Shown here: positions 17,881-26,832 of the stretch, one piece after another
Numbering within the stretch: the first letter of the stretch is position 1
How the letters are laid out: every line of letters begins with the position of its first letter
NCBI RefSeq assembly: GCF_036226405.1
Contig: NZ_CP108464.1
Coordinates: 1 to 64,000 of the forward strand
Direction of reading: 5' to 3'
Source: Streptomyces sp. NBC_01260
GTDB lineage: Bacteria; Actinomycetota; Actinomycetes; Streptomycetales; Streptomycetaceae
DNA length: 64,000 bases
Program-made: the position numbers and the translations under genes
Notes under the pieces: model-generated
What the model was told of the DNA's origin: nothing
The model's input: the letters and a program-made list of their open reading frames with translations, nothing else
The model's database searches: none

Positions 17881-20800
17881 GCAGGACGCTTGCCGGTGCT
17901 CTGGCCTTGGCCGAGTATCTTCTTCCCGCCCGGTTCCGCGACGGGCGGCAGGTGGTGCGCGTCGCGGACGCCCATGTCCTGCTGAGCGGGCACGCGCCGC
18001 GTGTCGTGGCGGGCTGGGCGCAGTGGTCGGAGGCGGACAAGCAGCGCCTCGGTGCGCTGTTGGGCACCCGCCATCGGGGTGAGGCGCTACTGCACCACGT
18101 CGAACGGACCGTCTACGACGTCTTCCACACCCCGGACGCGGACGACCCGCTGCCCGCTCTCTACGCGCTCGGGTACCACGAGCGTGGGCGGGCGTTTGAA
18201 GTGCTGCCGGCTCACGGGCAGGACCCTTCGGACGTCGCCGAACGCCTGCTCGCGCCGGCTAAGCCTCGGCGGCTGCTGCGGGTCGCGAGCGGATCGGGCT
18301 GGTCGGCGCCGACATCGCGTGGGCGAGTCCAGCTCGCTTTCCCCGACGAGCAGGGGGTGTACAGGCCGCCTCAGGTCGTGACCGCGCCGGCGGTTGAGTT
18401 GGTGGTGGACGCCGATGAGCTCGGCTGGCAGAGCCGGGACACCGACCAGGATATGCAGGGCCCGGCTTTCCGTGAGAAGCAGATCGCGCTGCTGCTGCGC
18501 GGGACCATCGGTGGCGGGCAGCGCCCCTTGGAACCCGTCGTCCTGCCGCCGGGCCGGACGCACCTGCTGAGTGCGCCCCCGGGCGTGGGCAAGAACGTCT
18601 TCGGCCGAGGCCTGGCGATCCAGCAGGCGGGCCTGGACCGCACCACCGTGCTGGTGGTCAGTGACAACGGCGATGTCTACGGCGAGGCCTCCACCTTGCA
18701 GCAGGAGCTGCGGGCGGCGGGCGTCAAGGAGACGGCCACGCCGTTCATCGCCCCCAACAGCCGGTACAAGTTCGCGCTGCGCTCCGCCGCGAAGCTGGAG
18801 GGCACCGGCGTGCCGCTGGCGCAGGCCTCGGCCAGCATTGCCTTCCTCGTCAACAACTCCGCCTACGGGTGCGCCGCGCAAGCGCAGCTGGAGGGACGTG
18901 ACGCCTTTGAGGGCGGCAGGGAGCCGTGCACGGTTGCGGCGTCGGATGCTTTTGGCCAACCGGAGCGGGCTCTGTGCCCGTATGTGTCGTCCTGCGGGAA
19001 GTTCTCCCACGTCGAGGCCGCAACGACGGCCAGGATCATCGTGACCACCCACGCCTGTTTCCAGTCCGGGATGATCAAAGTTCCGGTGGAGGTCGACGGG
19101 GAGGTCCGCAACAGCATCAGCGTGCGGGAGTTCCTTCTGCGCCTGGCGTCCTATGTGGTCGTCGATGAGGTTGATGCCTACCAGTCGCGGGGGTTCGGTG
19201 AGTGCGGCGAGCTGGAGCTCGCGTCCCGCTCCCGCCCGACCACGGTGCTGCGGCGCATCCGCGACAGCCTGCACCAGGCGCCGCCTCGGCTGGCGGTGGC
19301 GGTGCGCCGGCCCCTGACCCGGGCGGTATTCCTGGCTGAGCAGCTGCTCGACCTGGTGGCCGGGGAGGAGGTCTGCACCGAGGTCGCCCAGGCCCAGGCC
19401 CTGGCCCGTGGGCAGGACCCGCGCCGGACGCGGCAGGTCCTGCAGGACCGCAAGCGCTGGTATCAACCCCATCAGTGGGACCGGCATCTGCTGGAGAACC
19501 TGATCGGGGTGGATCCCGAGGCCGCGGCCACCGCCGAGCAGGCCGACTGTCTGCAGGCTCTACTCCCGCGCGTGGCCACCCGGCCGGGCGACCGGCCTTC
19601 CTGCGCTGTCCTGCCGGATCGGCTGCGGCCCGTCCCGGGCGTGCTGGAGCGGATGCTCACGATCGACGAGGGCGGGGAGTGGCAGCTTGCTTCCTTCAAG
19701 GACGAACTGCGGGAGATCGTCTCCACCGCGCTGCCCGCCTTCTGCGCTGCCGAGAACGGAGCCGACGGAGCACCTGCCGAGTCCACGGTGCCGGCACAGC
19801 GCGGGCTCGACCGGCCGGAGCCGGTGCAGGCGCTCACGCGCACCGAGGTCACCGCGGGCGTCCTGCACGCGTTGATGATGAAGACGTGGCTGACGGCCAT
19901 CGTCCACACGATGTTCACCCTGACGGACAGGGCCGGCGAACTCACCGGGCACGGCATCGACGCTGCCTCCGAGCTCTCCGACGCCATCGGCCACCGGGGC
20001 TCCGGCACCGTCGTCCCGTTCGGTCCTTTGGGCCGGCAGCTGGGCGGTTTCCGCTTCGAGGGGCTGGACGATCCGGGTGGCCACGCGAGTTTCAAGATGG
20101 AGGTGCTGCGCGCCGATCCCCATACCGAGACGCAGTTCCTCGGCAGCATCGTCTCCCTCGCCCTGAGCGGCCGCCAGCGCACTGTCCTAGGCATGTCCGC
20201 CACCGGGTTCATGCCGGGCGCGGCACGCACCCACCTGCTCGCCCGCCCCGACTGGGCGATGCCCGACACCCTCCGAGATGGTCTGACCATCTTCAACAGC
20301 ACCCCTGTCGCCGACGGCAAGCTCTTGGCTGTCGGCAGCACCCCCTACCGCGAACGCGACCAGCGGGTCATCTCTCTGGCCGCCGGCTACGCACCGGGCC
20401 TGGTGCGCGACCTGGACCGGCTGGCCGCAGACGCGCGCACCCGCCATCGTGCGCGGGCCCTGATCACCGTCAACTCCTACCGGCATGCCCGCCTGTTCGC
20501 CCAGGCCCTGTACGACACCGCGCTCGCCCTCGGACGGCGGCTGCGGATCTACGTCGCCGTCGCGGATACTCCCGACCCGTCTCTGCCGCCGGTCTGCGAT
20601 GCGATCGGCCAGCTCACCCGCGACCGTTTCGCGGAGCTGGCGGACCTCGACGGTGAGGTGCTCATCTCGCCGCTGCCGCGCACCGAGCGGGGCTTGAACG
20701 TGCTAACCGTGTTCGAGGGCATCGCCGTGTCGGCCATCACCCTGATCGCCATGGGTGTGCGGCCGGTCATGCCGGCCGAGGACCCTGCGGTGCTGGCGGC

Positions 20801-21245
20801 CAGTGTCGCCGCCCGGGCCTGGCGCGACACCGTACCCGGCGACGACCCCGCCGCCGTACTGGCCCGGGCCCGCGCGGCGGCCGACGCGCACCTGCGCCTG
20901 AACCTCAACGCACCCAAGCGCTTCTCCGCCCTGCCCGACGAGCTGAAGTACGAACTCGTCGCCACCCTCCTCGGGCAGAGCGTCCAGTTGGCAGGCCGCG
21001 GACGCCGCGGGCAGACCCACGTCGAGCTCCACTTCATCGACGGCGCCTTCCACGACCCCACCTGGGGATCCGACCTGCCCACCCTGATCCGGGGATGGCT
21101 CGAGCAGTCCCCGCAGGACGACCTCGCCCAGCTCGGCGCTTCCTACGGCCACACCGTCGAGGAATTCGCCGAGTACGCCCACGCCCAGCACATGCTCCCC
21201 GCGCTGCGCGCGGGCTTTGACTCCTACCTGGGAGAGTACGCATGA
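17877..21245 (+). CDS. pPIWI-RE-associated XPD/DinG-like helicase
   Basis: A 1122-residue protein, second in the cassette, GTG start overlapping the upstream stop. Walker A is at 233-240 (APPGVGKN, with Asn in place of Ser/Thr). Four cysteines follow at 332, 351, 367 and 373, placed between the nucleotide-binding loop and Walker B as in iron-sulphur XPD/DinG helicases. Walker B is DEVD at 430-433. Late motifs include RTERGLNVL near 935 and QLAGRGRRGQ near 1034. The N-terminal ~200 residues probably correspond to the pPIWI_RE_Z-type module. In the described systems the helicase is thought to unwind the nucleic acid that PIWI-RE binds. ATGA overlap with the next gene. Confidence 0.82.
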   Translation: MSRTLAGALALAEYLLPARFRDGRQVVRVADAHVLLSGHAPRVVAGWAQWSEADKQRLGALLGTRHRGEALLHHVERTVYDVFHTPDADDPLPALYALGYHERGRAFEVLPAHGQDPSDVAERLLAPAKPRRLLRVASGSGWSAPTSRGRVQLAFPDEQGVYRPPQVVTAPAVELVVDADELGWQSRDTDQDMQGPAFREKQIALLLRGTIGGGQRPLEPVVLPPGRTHLLSAPPGVGKNVFGRGLAIQQAGLDRTTVLVVSDNGDVYGEASTLQQELRAAGVKETATPFIAPNSRYKFALRSAAKLEGTGVPLAQASASIAFLVNNSAYGCAAQAQLEGRDAFEGGREPCTVAASDAFGQPERALCPYVSSCGKFSHVEAATTARIIVTTHACFQSGMIKVPVEVDGEVRNSISVREFLLRLASYVVVDEVDAYQSRGFGECGELELASRSRPTTVLRRIRDSLHQAPPRLAVAVRRPLTRAVFLAEQLLDLVAGEEVCTEVAQAQALARGQDPRRTRQVLQDRKRWYQPHQWDRHLLENLIGVDPEAAATAEQADCLQALLPRVATRPGDRPSCAVLPDRLRPVPGVLERMLTIDEGGEWQLASFKDELREIVSTALPAFCAAENGADGAPAESTVPAQRGLDRPEPVQALTRTEVTAGVLHALMMKTWLTAIVHTMFTLTDRAGELTGHGIDAASELSDAIGHRGSGTVVPFGPLGRQLGGFRFEGLDDPGGHASFKMEVLRADPHTETQFLGSIVSLALSGRQRTVLGMSATGFMPGAARTHLLARPDWAMPDTLRDGLTIFNSTPVADGKLLAVGSTPYRERDQRVISLAAGYAPGLVRDLDRLAADARTRHRARALITVNSYRHARLFAQALYDTALALGRRLRIYVAVADTPDPSLPPVCDAIGQLTRDRFAELADLDGEVLISPLPRTERGLNVLTVFEGIAVSAITLIAMGVRPVMPAEDPAVLAASVAARAWRDTVPGDDPAAVLARARAAADAHLRLNLNAPKRFSALPDELKYELVATLLGQSVQLAGRGRRGQTHVELHFIDGAFHDPTWGSDLPTLIRGWLEQSPQDDLAQLGASYGHTVEEFAEYAHAQHMLPALRAGFDSYLGEYA

Positions 21246-23998
21246 GTCGCCCGCTCGACAGCGTCGCTCGCAAGCAGGCGCGCCTGCTGCAGTTCCGCAC
21301 CGCTCCCGCCGACCTGGGCGAGGTCATCGCCTACCGGCCCGAGGCTCCCGTGCTGGATCTGGCCATGGAGCTGTCGCGCGAGTACAAGCGCAACGTCGGC
21401 ACCGGTCTGGACGTGCAGCCCCCCTACCGGGCACTGGAGTGTGTCCTGCGCGCGGCGGCGGGCACCTGGGCGCGCTGGCAGTGGAACGACGGCTGCTACG
21501 AACTCCTGTGCGCGGCGCCGATCAGCGCCGAGGACCGGCACGACGTGTTCCGCTACTGGGCCGAAGCCGTGGTCCTCGGGCCCGACGGCCAGCGCATCGG
21601 CGAACAACTGGCCGAACTCCTCGCCCGGGCCGAGCCCCGCTCCGCCGTCCTGCCCGCGCCGCCGAGCGCCGGCAAACGCTCGCGCGCATGGTGGCCGGGC
21701 GAACTCGCCCGCTGGCGCCTGGCCGAGGAACTCGCCGCCCTCGAGTGGCCCCGCAACAACGGCACCCCCGTCCGTTTCACCCTGTGCACCGACGGCCGGC
21801 TGGCCGCGATCGGCCACGAACTGCCCGCCCAACCCGACCGCAAGGGCGTCGTGCGGCACCTGCTGCCCCGTATCACCATCGGCACCGCCGCCAGCGGTCA
21901 CTCCCGGCGCCACGCGGTGACCGTGAACGCCACCACCACCCTCCTCGCCACCTCCTGGAAGAGGGTCGCCACCGTCCTGCTGGCCAACCCTGACCAGCCG
22001 CTCGTCGTCTCCGCAGCCGCCGACGGCCCGCCGTGGAAACGCCGCCTGAACGTCCCCGCGGTAGCCGCCAGTCGCCGCCTGGCCGCCCTGCCCCGCCTGA
22101 GCGCGAACGTGCCTCCCTTCCCCGAGCACCTCGCCGACGACGCCCTGGCCGACACCGCCCCGGGGCCGGTCTGGGCCGTCGCCCCAGCCAGCGCCCGCAC
22201 CCCCGGCCTGGGCCGCGGACACGGCATGGAGTTCTTCCGCCACATCGAAGAAGCCATCGACAGCCGGTGCGAGAAGTACAGCCACCGCAGCCCCGTGTTC
22301 ATCGAGGTCCCCGGCATCAAGGTGCCTCCCACCGAGAGCGGCTCACGCGTCAGCGGACCGATCCCCTTCGAACGGATCCCCGCCGCCCTGGACGCCGCCG
22401 GCGTGGGCACCCTCCTCGTCCCCGTCCTGTGGAGCACCGACGAGGTCCGCGCCCGGGTGAAGGGCGCGATCGCCGACCAGTGGGGCCCCGGCGAGGACTG
22501 GAAGGCCGTCGACGGTGTCGCCGAACCCGTCGCCGGCGGGCGTATCGAGGTCGTCTTCCTCCACGACAAGACCGATGCCCTCGGCCACGGACCGCGCACC
22601 AGCGCGGAGCGCGAGCGGGACCTGGCGCAACTGCTCGCCCCCTACACCCGCGAGGACATGCTCGTCGCGGCGATCTGCGAGACCGACTGGGACCCCGAGC
22701 GCTGGTACCCGAGCGTCGAAGCCCGCGAGAAGGCCGAGGCCGAGGACGGCAAGTGGCCCTCCAAGCAGGCTCTCGCGCGCCTCGCAACGACCTCCCAGTA
22801 CATCAAGCAGGCCCCGCCGCCGGTCCCCACCCACACCCGGGAGGGCAAGCCCTACAACGAGAAGTACCGCGCGAAGAAGGTCGCCTCCCGCCAGAGCGGC
22901 CTCGACAGCTCGACCGCGAACGTGCTGCGCGAGATCCTCAGCGGCGTCGGCGCCACCGACCACCGCCTCGGTGCCGCGTTCGGCAAACTGCCGCTCGAGA
23001 ACTGGTGGCACATCGGCATCCACGTCCGCCGCCACGCCCAGCGCCGCACACCCGGCAAGCGCCGTACCACCGAACCAGCACCGATCACCGCAACCCTCAC
23101 CGCGATGCGCCCCACCGGCGGGAAGGACGACCCCTGGCAGGTCTGGGCCTACAGCCCCCAGGCCGGGCAGTGGCAGCCCCACAGCCCGGCCACAACAGCG
23201 CTGCACGCCACCGACCTCGCATGGGACGTCAGCGGATACCGCGCCGCCGCGGACGAGACACTCCAGGCCCGTGCCGCCGCGGACATCGTCGAGCAGGCCC
23301 TCATCGCCATCCGCACCCAACTCCCCGCAACAGCCCCCGCCGTCCTCTACGTCGACGGCGACGCCGCCGAGTACATCTGGGCGGGCCTAACCGACGAAGC
23401 CCTGGGCCAGGACCCGCCCCCCGGCATGCCCCGGCCGGCATCCTGGCTGCCCGGCCACAGCCTCCCCCGCGCCCAGCGCCCCCTGGCCACCGTCCGCGTC
23501 ATCGGCGACCTGGAACGCATCGGCCGCCCCACCGGGGCCCACATGCGCACCAGCGACGGCACCTGGCGCGCCACCGACACCACCAACAGCCTCTTCCAAC
23601 TCGCCACCGACACCGGTGCCGTCACCTTTCCCGATCTCCTGCTCGTCAATGTCCCCCGCACCTGGGCCGCCGGCCCCGCCGGCCGCTTCGGCAAGGACGA
23701 GACACGCTTCGACAGCGGCATCCAGAGCAAGAACGGCTACGCCCACACCGCCACCCGGTTCACCGTCATCGCCCAGAGCCCCGACGCCGACTGCGACCTC
23801 ATCGGAGCTGTCGCCGCCGTCCTGACCAACCAGGGCATCACCTCCGACGTCCGCCAAAGCGCCCCCACCCCCCTCCACCTCGCCCGCAGGATGGACTCCA
23901 CCCACCCCTACTACCGCCGCACCGCGGAAAGCACCGAAGACGCCCCCGATGCCACCGAAGACGGGAACACCGCGCAGGAGGAGACCACCAGCCTGTAG
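21242..23998 (+). CDS. PIWI-RE family protein
   Basis: 918 residues, third in the cassette, ATG overlapping the helicase stop. The first ~550 residues match the divergent PAZ/MID-like part (pPIWI_RE_X type); the last ~350 residues are the RNase H-fold PIWI-RE module. Visible markers are LYVDGD (Asp705/Asp707) on the first strand, RVIGDLE with R752 and E758 (candidates for the conserved Arg and Glu that name the family), FDSGIQSKNGY around 823 and RRMDSTHPYY near 882 at the C-terminus. Family members are prokaryotic Argonaute relatives found in conflict loci. Together with the two preceding genes this makes an apparently complete system. Domain borders are estimated by eye. Confidence 0.82.
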   Translation: MSRPLDSVARKQARLLQFRTAPADLGEVIAYRPEAPVLDLAMELSREYKRNVGTGLDVQPPYRALECVLRAAAGTWARWQWNDGCYELLCAAPISAEDRHDVFRYWAEAVVLGPDGQRIGEQLAELLARAEPRSAVLPAPPSAGKRSRAWWPGELARWRLAEELAALEWPRNNGTPVRFTLCTDGRLAAIGHELPAQPDRKGVVRHLLPRITIGTAASGHSRRHAVTVNATTTLLATSWKRVATVLLANPDQPLVVSAAADGPPWKRRLNVPAVAASRRLAALPRLSANVPPFPEHLADDALADTAPGPVWAVAPASARTPGLGRGHGMEFFRHIEEAIDSRCEKYSHRSPVFIEVPGIKVPPTESGSRVSGPIPFERIPAALDAAGVGTLLVPVLWSTDEVRARVKGAIADQWGPGEDWKAVDGVAEPVAGGRIEVVFLHDKTDALGHGPRTSAERERDLAQLLAPYTREDMLVAAICETDWDPERWYPSVEAREKAEAEDGKWPSKQALARLATTSQYIKQAPPPVPTHTREGKPYNEKYRAKKVASRQSGLDSSTANVLREILSGVGATDHRLGAAFGKLPLENWWHIGIHVRRHAQRRTPGKRRTTEPAPITATLTAMRPTGGKDDPWQVWAYSPQAGQWQPHSPATTALHATDLAWDVSGYRAAADETLQARAAADIVEQALIAIRTQLPATAPAVLYVDGDAAEYIWAGLTDEALGQDPPPGMPRPASWLPGHSLPRAQRPLATVRVIGDLERIGRPTGAHMRTSDGTWRATDTTNSLFQLATDTGAVTFPDLLLVNVPRTWAAGPAGRFGKDETRFDSGIQSKNGYAHTATRFTVIAQSPDADCDLIGAVAAVLTNQGITSDVRQSAPTPLHLARRMDSTHPYYRRTAESTEDAPDATEDGNTAQEETTSL

Positions 23999-24107
23999 CC
24001 AAGGCGCGCTCACCCCGACGAGGAGTCCCTTGAGGAATTCCGGGATACCGACGCCAAAGCTGACGCCGATGCCCTCCACGCCGCTACGGTCCTGGGACAA
24101 TCTGGCC

Positions 24108-25016
24108 ATGGCGCTCATCCGTGCCATCACCGCGGCCGACTACTCAGTGGTGGCGGCGCTGCTGGCCGCGAACGGTCTGGGAGACGGCTGGGGCTACGAG
24201 CCCGAGGGGCTGAGCGTCGTTGTCGCCGAGCTCCACGAAGCCGTCGTCGGGGTGGCCGAGTTCCAGCTCCACTGCGACTTCGGACACGACGCGTCGTTCA
24301 ATGTCCGGATCGCTGCCCCGGTGCCGGCCCTGCCCACGCGCAAGCAGCGGGACGGCGGGACCGTCGGGGTCGACCTGGGCGTGGCTGTCATCGCGGCGGC
24401 CTCCGAGCCGGTGATCACCGCGCAGGGTAAAACGCAGTTGTTCGAGAACCCCCGGCACCTGGACAACGCGGTGCGCCAGCTGACGAAGTGGCAGCGGCGG
24501 ATGTCCCGCCGCCACGTGCGAGGGCTTCCCGCACACAGGCAGAGCGCGGGCTGGCGGGAGGCCCGGGACCAGGTCGCACGGCTCATGGGGCTGGTCGCGC
24601 AGCGGCGCGCCTCGACACAGCATCTGCTGACGAAGCAGCTCGTGACCCAGTTCGCGCACATCGCGGTCGAGGACCTGCGGGTGAAGAACATGACCCGCTC
24701 CGCGCGCGGCACCCAGGACGCACCCGGGCGGAACGTGGCGGCGAAGGCCGGGCTGAACCGGGCCATCCTCGATGTCGGCTTCGGCGAGATCCGCCGGCAG
24801 ATCGAGTACAAGGCCAAGCGCCACGGCGTCAGGGTCACCGCGGTCAACCCCGCCTACACCTCACAGACCTGCCACCAGTGCGGGCACGTCGACCGCAAAA
24901 GCCGGCGCACCCGCTCCGTCTTCGAATGCACACAGTGCGGACACGCCACCCACGCCGACATCGGCGCCGCCCACAACATCAAACACCGCGCACTCGACAC
25001 CACCGACCAGCGGTAA
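24108..25016 (+). CDS. TnpB C-terminal half fused to a GNAT-like N-terminus
   Basis: A 302-residue chimera. Residues 1-~68 resemble the start of a GNAT acetyltransferase (IRAITAADYSVVAALL, VAELHEAVVGVAEF, CDFGHD). From about residue 75 the sequence is TnpB: RuvC Asp in GVDLGV, Glu in VEDLRVKNM, a CxxC...CxxC zinc finger (CHQCG, CTQCG) and the final Asp in HADIGAAHNI. The TnpB N-terminal lobe that binds the reRNA and TAM is missing. TnpB normally is the RNA-guided nuclease of IS200/IS605 and IS607 elements; here it is probably a truncation product that happened to fuse in frame, although the three RuvC acids are intact. No tnpA is nearby. Confidence 0.75.
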   Translation: MALIRAITAADYSVVAALLAANGLGDGWGYEPEGLSVVVAELHEAVVGVAEFQLHCDFGHDASFNVRIAAPVPALPTRKQRDGGTVGVDLGVAVIAAASEPVITAQGKTQLFENPRHLDNAVRQLTKWQRRMSRRHVRGLPAHRQSAGWREARDQVARLMGLVAQRRASTQHLLTKQLVTQFAHIAVEDLRVKNMTRSARGTQDAPGRNVAAKAGLNRAILDVGFGEIRRQIEYKAKRHGVRVTAVNPAYTSQTCHQCGHVDRKSRRTRSVFECTQCGHATHADIGAAHNIKHRALDTTDQR

Positions 25017-25046
25017 GAACCAGGCACTGAAGGTCGAGGACACACC

Positions 25047-25235
25047 ATGAGTGAGACAGCACAGATGACCGGCGGCCCGCTGAACGGGCAGACCGTCGAA
25101 CTCCACCCCGTCCAGGAGCAGAACGGTGAGTACGGCGCCTTGGTGGGCGGGGACACCGGCCCCGGTGACCCCGCCTACGTACGCGACGGACACGGCCGGT
25201 GGTGCTGGCAGGGCAAACCCTGGCCCACCAACTGA
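25047..25235 (+). CDS. Small hypothetical protein
   Basis: 62 residues, starting MSETAQMTGGPLNGQT. It is acidic and Gly-rich, ends with WCWQGKPWPTN, and resembles small Streptomyces accessory proteins of unknown role. A GGTCGAGGAC ribosome-like stretch lies upstream of ATG 25047. It starts 30 nt after the TnpB chimera in the same direction, so it may be transcribed from the same promoter. The ~240 nt that follow hold no clear gene. Confidence 0.55.
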   Translation: MSETAQMTGGPLNGQTVELHPVQEQNGEYGALVGGDTGPGDPAYVRDGHGRWCWQGKPWPTN

Positions 25236-25473
25236 CCGGCACCGCCGCACCCGCGCCCCCAGCCCAGCGCTGGCGGGGCCGAAGAAGCCACCTGGGCTAC
25301 CACGCGTCGACGTCGCATCCGACGAACGAGAACCGCAGGTGGCCACCCGTACCACCGAACAGGTCAGCCACGCCATCCTCCTCACAGCTGAGGCCGGTAG
25401 CGGTATCTTGCCGTGCGACGCATCCGCAGAATGATCAACTATCGCGACTGACGAATCCGAAACCGGGGGAAAC

Positions 25474-25857
25474 GTGAAGGAAGACGATGGTGAAGAAAAC
25501 GGGGAATTTAGCACTGAATCCAACACCGAATCCAACGGTATTCTAACTGGCATCTGGAGTTACTTAGGAATTGGCGTCGGGCTATTTCTGATGCTTGATT
25601 ATGTATACTCCCTCGACCTTAAACCTGGTGAAAAACCGTCATGGGAGCAAGACGTGGTCTTCTGCTCTCTCCTCCTCGGCCCTATAGCTCTTCTCTCACT
25701 ACTCGGAGAGGAGTTGGCTCGAGAGATAAGAAAGGGAAAGCTCTCTTATTCAACATACTGGTCAACCTTTTTCGCTGTCACCGCAGCCGTGTGCACATTT
25801 CTAGGCATCACAAGTATTGAAGATGTTAAAAAGATATTCGATTCGTGGGATTGGTGA
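25474..25857 (+). CDS. Small integral membrane protein, low GC
   Basis: 127 residues from GTG 25474 with GGGGGA 5 nt upstream. An acidic, Asn/Ser/Thr-rich N-terminus (residues 1-24) is followed by hydrophobic segments at about 27-45, 65-82 and 98-115. No family is recognised. Codon use is noticeably richer in A and T than the neighbours, as in the 13-15 kb pair, pointing to transfer. Its 3' end overlaps the convergent gene by 57 bp. Confidence 0.6.
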   Translation: MKEDDGEENGEFSTESNTESNGILTGIWSYLGIGVGLFLMLDYVYSLDLKPGEKPSWEQDVVFCSLLLGPIALLSLLGEELAREIRKGKLSYSTYWSTFFAVTAAVCTFLGITSIEDVKKIFDSWDW

Positions 25858-26832
25858 ATTCACTTCAGCTCCCGCGTTACCGGATCGGTCACAGTGAGCC
25901 TTTTCCACTTGATCAGGTGGCGAGTTCGAGAGCTGGTACTGCTGGACGAAGCCGGGGTCCTTCAGCCGGTCGGGCTCGGGCAGCTGCTTGTGCGGGTCAG
26001 ACCGGCGCTGCCCGGCGAGCGACCAGCCCATGGGGCGCAGTCCGGCACGGCCCATGTCCCGGTCGACTCCCGCCAGGTAGTCCGCGTCGACGGGCAGCTC
26101 CCAGTTCGACTGCCAGATCAACCCGTCCAGGGCGATGGGGAGGTGCGGGAATCCGAAGAGGAAGCCCAGACAGCGCTCGCGCAGCACTGCCGCGCTCTGC
26201 TCGGGGCTCAGCGGGACGCCCTTCTCTTCGTTCCCGGGGCCGGGGAGTGCGGTCCTGCAGTCGGTGTCGGGGAAGATGTCGATCTCCCCGATCACGACGT
26301 GCGCCGTTGCGTTCTCACGGTCGGGGTAGGACCAGTGCTTCGGCACAAGGACGATCACGTCGTGGGTGCCGAGAGCGTCGGTCACCGCCGACGTGAGCGG
26401 GCTGCGGTCGGTGCGGGGCAAGCCGCGGTCGCTCTCCTGCGAGGCGTGGCGGACCTGCCACATGCAGGCGTGGTGTGTCAGGAGGCCGGGGCCGTCCGGC
26501 GAGGCCCACAGCGTGCTGGTCGTCGGCTCCGGCGGGGTGGCCGGCTCAATCTTGCGGCGGCCCCGGCCGCGACGCGCGCCGCTCATGGTCCAGCTCCAGT
26601 AGTCCTCGGCTTCCTCGAGGAGCAGGACCCGCTGTCCACTGTGTGCCCAGGCCGCCGCGATCCCGCCAACCAGGTGGTAGAGGTTCCCTGAGCGCTCCGC
26701 CAGGAACCGCAGGACGTGTGGTGCGTGCGGCGCATCGCCGGTCCCCGCACGGCGCAGGGCCTCGGTGTACTTGGCTCCGCCCCGGCTCGCCCTGCGGGCG
26801 GTCTGTGCGGCGGTGGACTGGTTCTTCGGCAT
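25801..26832 (-). CDS. Hypothetical Streptomyces plasmid/ICE-type protein, possibly a degenerate P-loop protein
   Basis: 343 residues from ATG 26832 with GAGGAG 7 nt upstream. The N-terminus (AAQTARRASRGGAKYTEALRRAG) is typical of proteins from Streptomyces mobile elements. A segment with GNLYHLVGGIAAAWAHSG and then QRVLLLEE has the layout of a ParA/SIMIBI nucleotide-binding loop plus first strand, but the GK(T/S) signature is absent; DVIVLVPKHW further on could be the second strand. So it is either a degenerate ParA-like protein or unrelated. It lies just outside the IS630 left end. The last ~20 residues overlap the convergent membrane-protein gene. Confidence 0.5.
   Translation of the reverse strand: MPKNQSTAAQTARRASRGGAKYTEALRRAGTGDAPHAPHVLRFLAERSGNLYHLVGGIAAAWAHSGQRVLLLEEAEDYWSWTMSGARRGRGRRKIEPATPPEPTTSTLWASPDGPGLLTHHACMWQVRHASQESDRGLPRTDRSPLTSAVTDALGTHDVIVLVPKHWSYPDRENATAHVVIGEIDIFPDTDCRTALPGPGNEEKGVPLSPEQSAAVLRERCLGFLFGFPHLPIALDGLIWQSNWELPVDADYLAGVDRDMGRAGLRPMGWSLAGQRRSDPHKQLPEPDRLKDPGFVQQYQLSNSPPDQVEKAHCDRSGNAGAEVNSPIPRIEYLFNIFNTCDA

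Noticed and set aside
17877..21245. Second gene of the cassette as an ordinary DEAD-box helicase
   Set aside because: The four cysteines between the ATP loop and DEVD, and its genes on both sides, fit the XPD/DinG-like PIWI-RE partner better.
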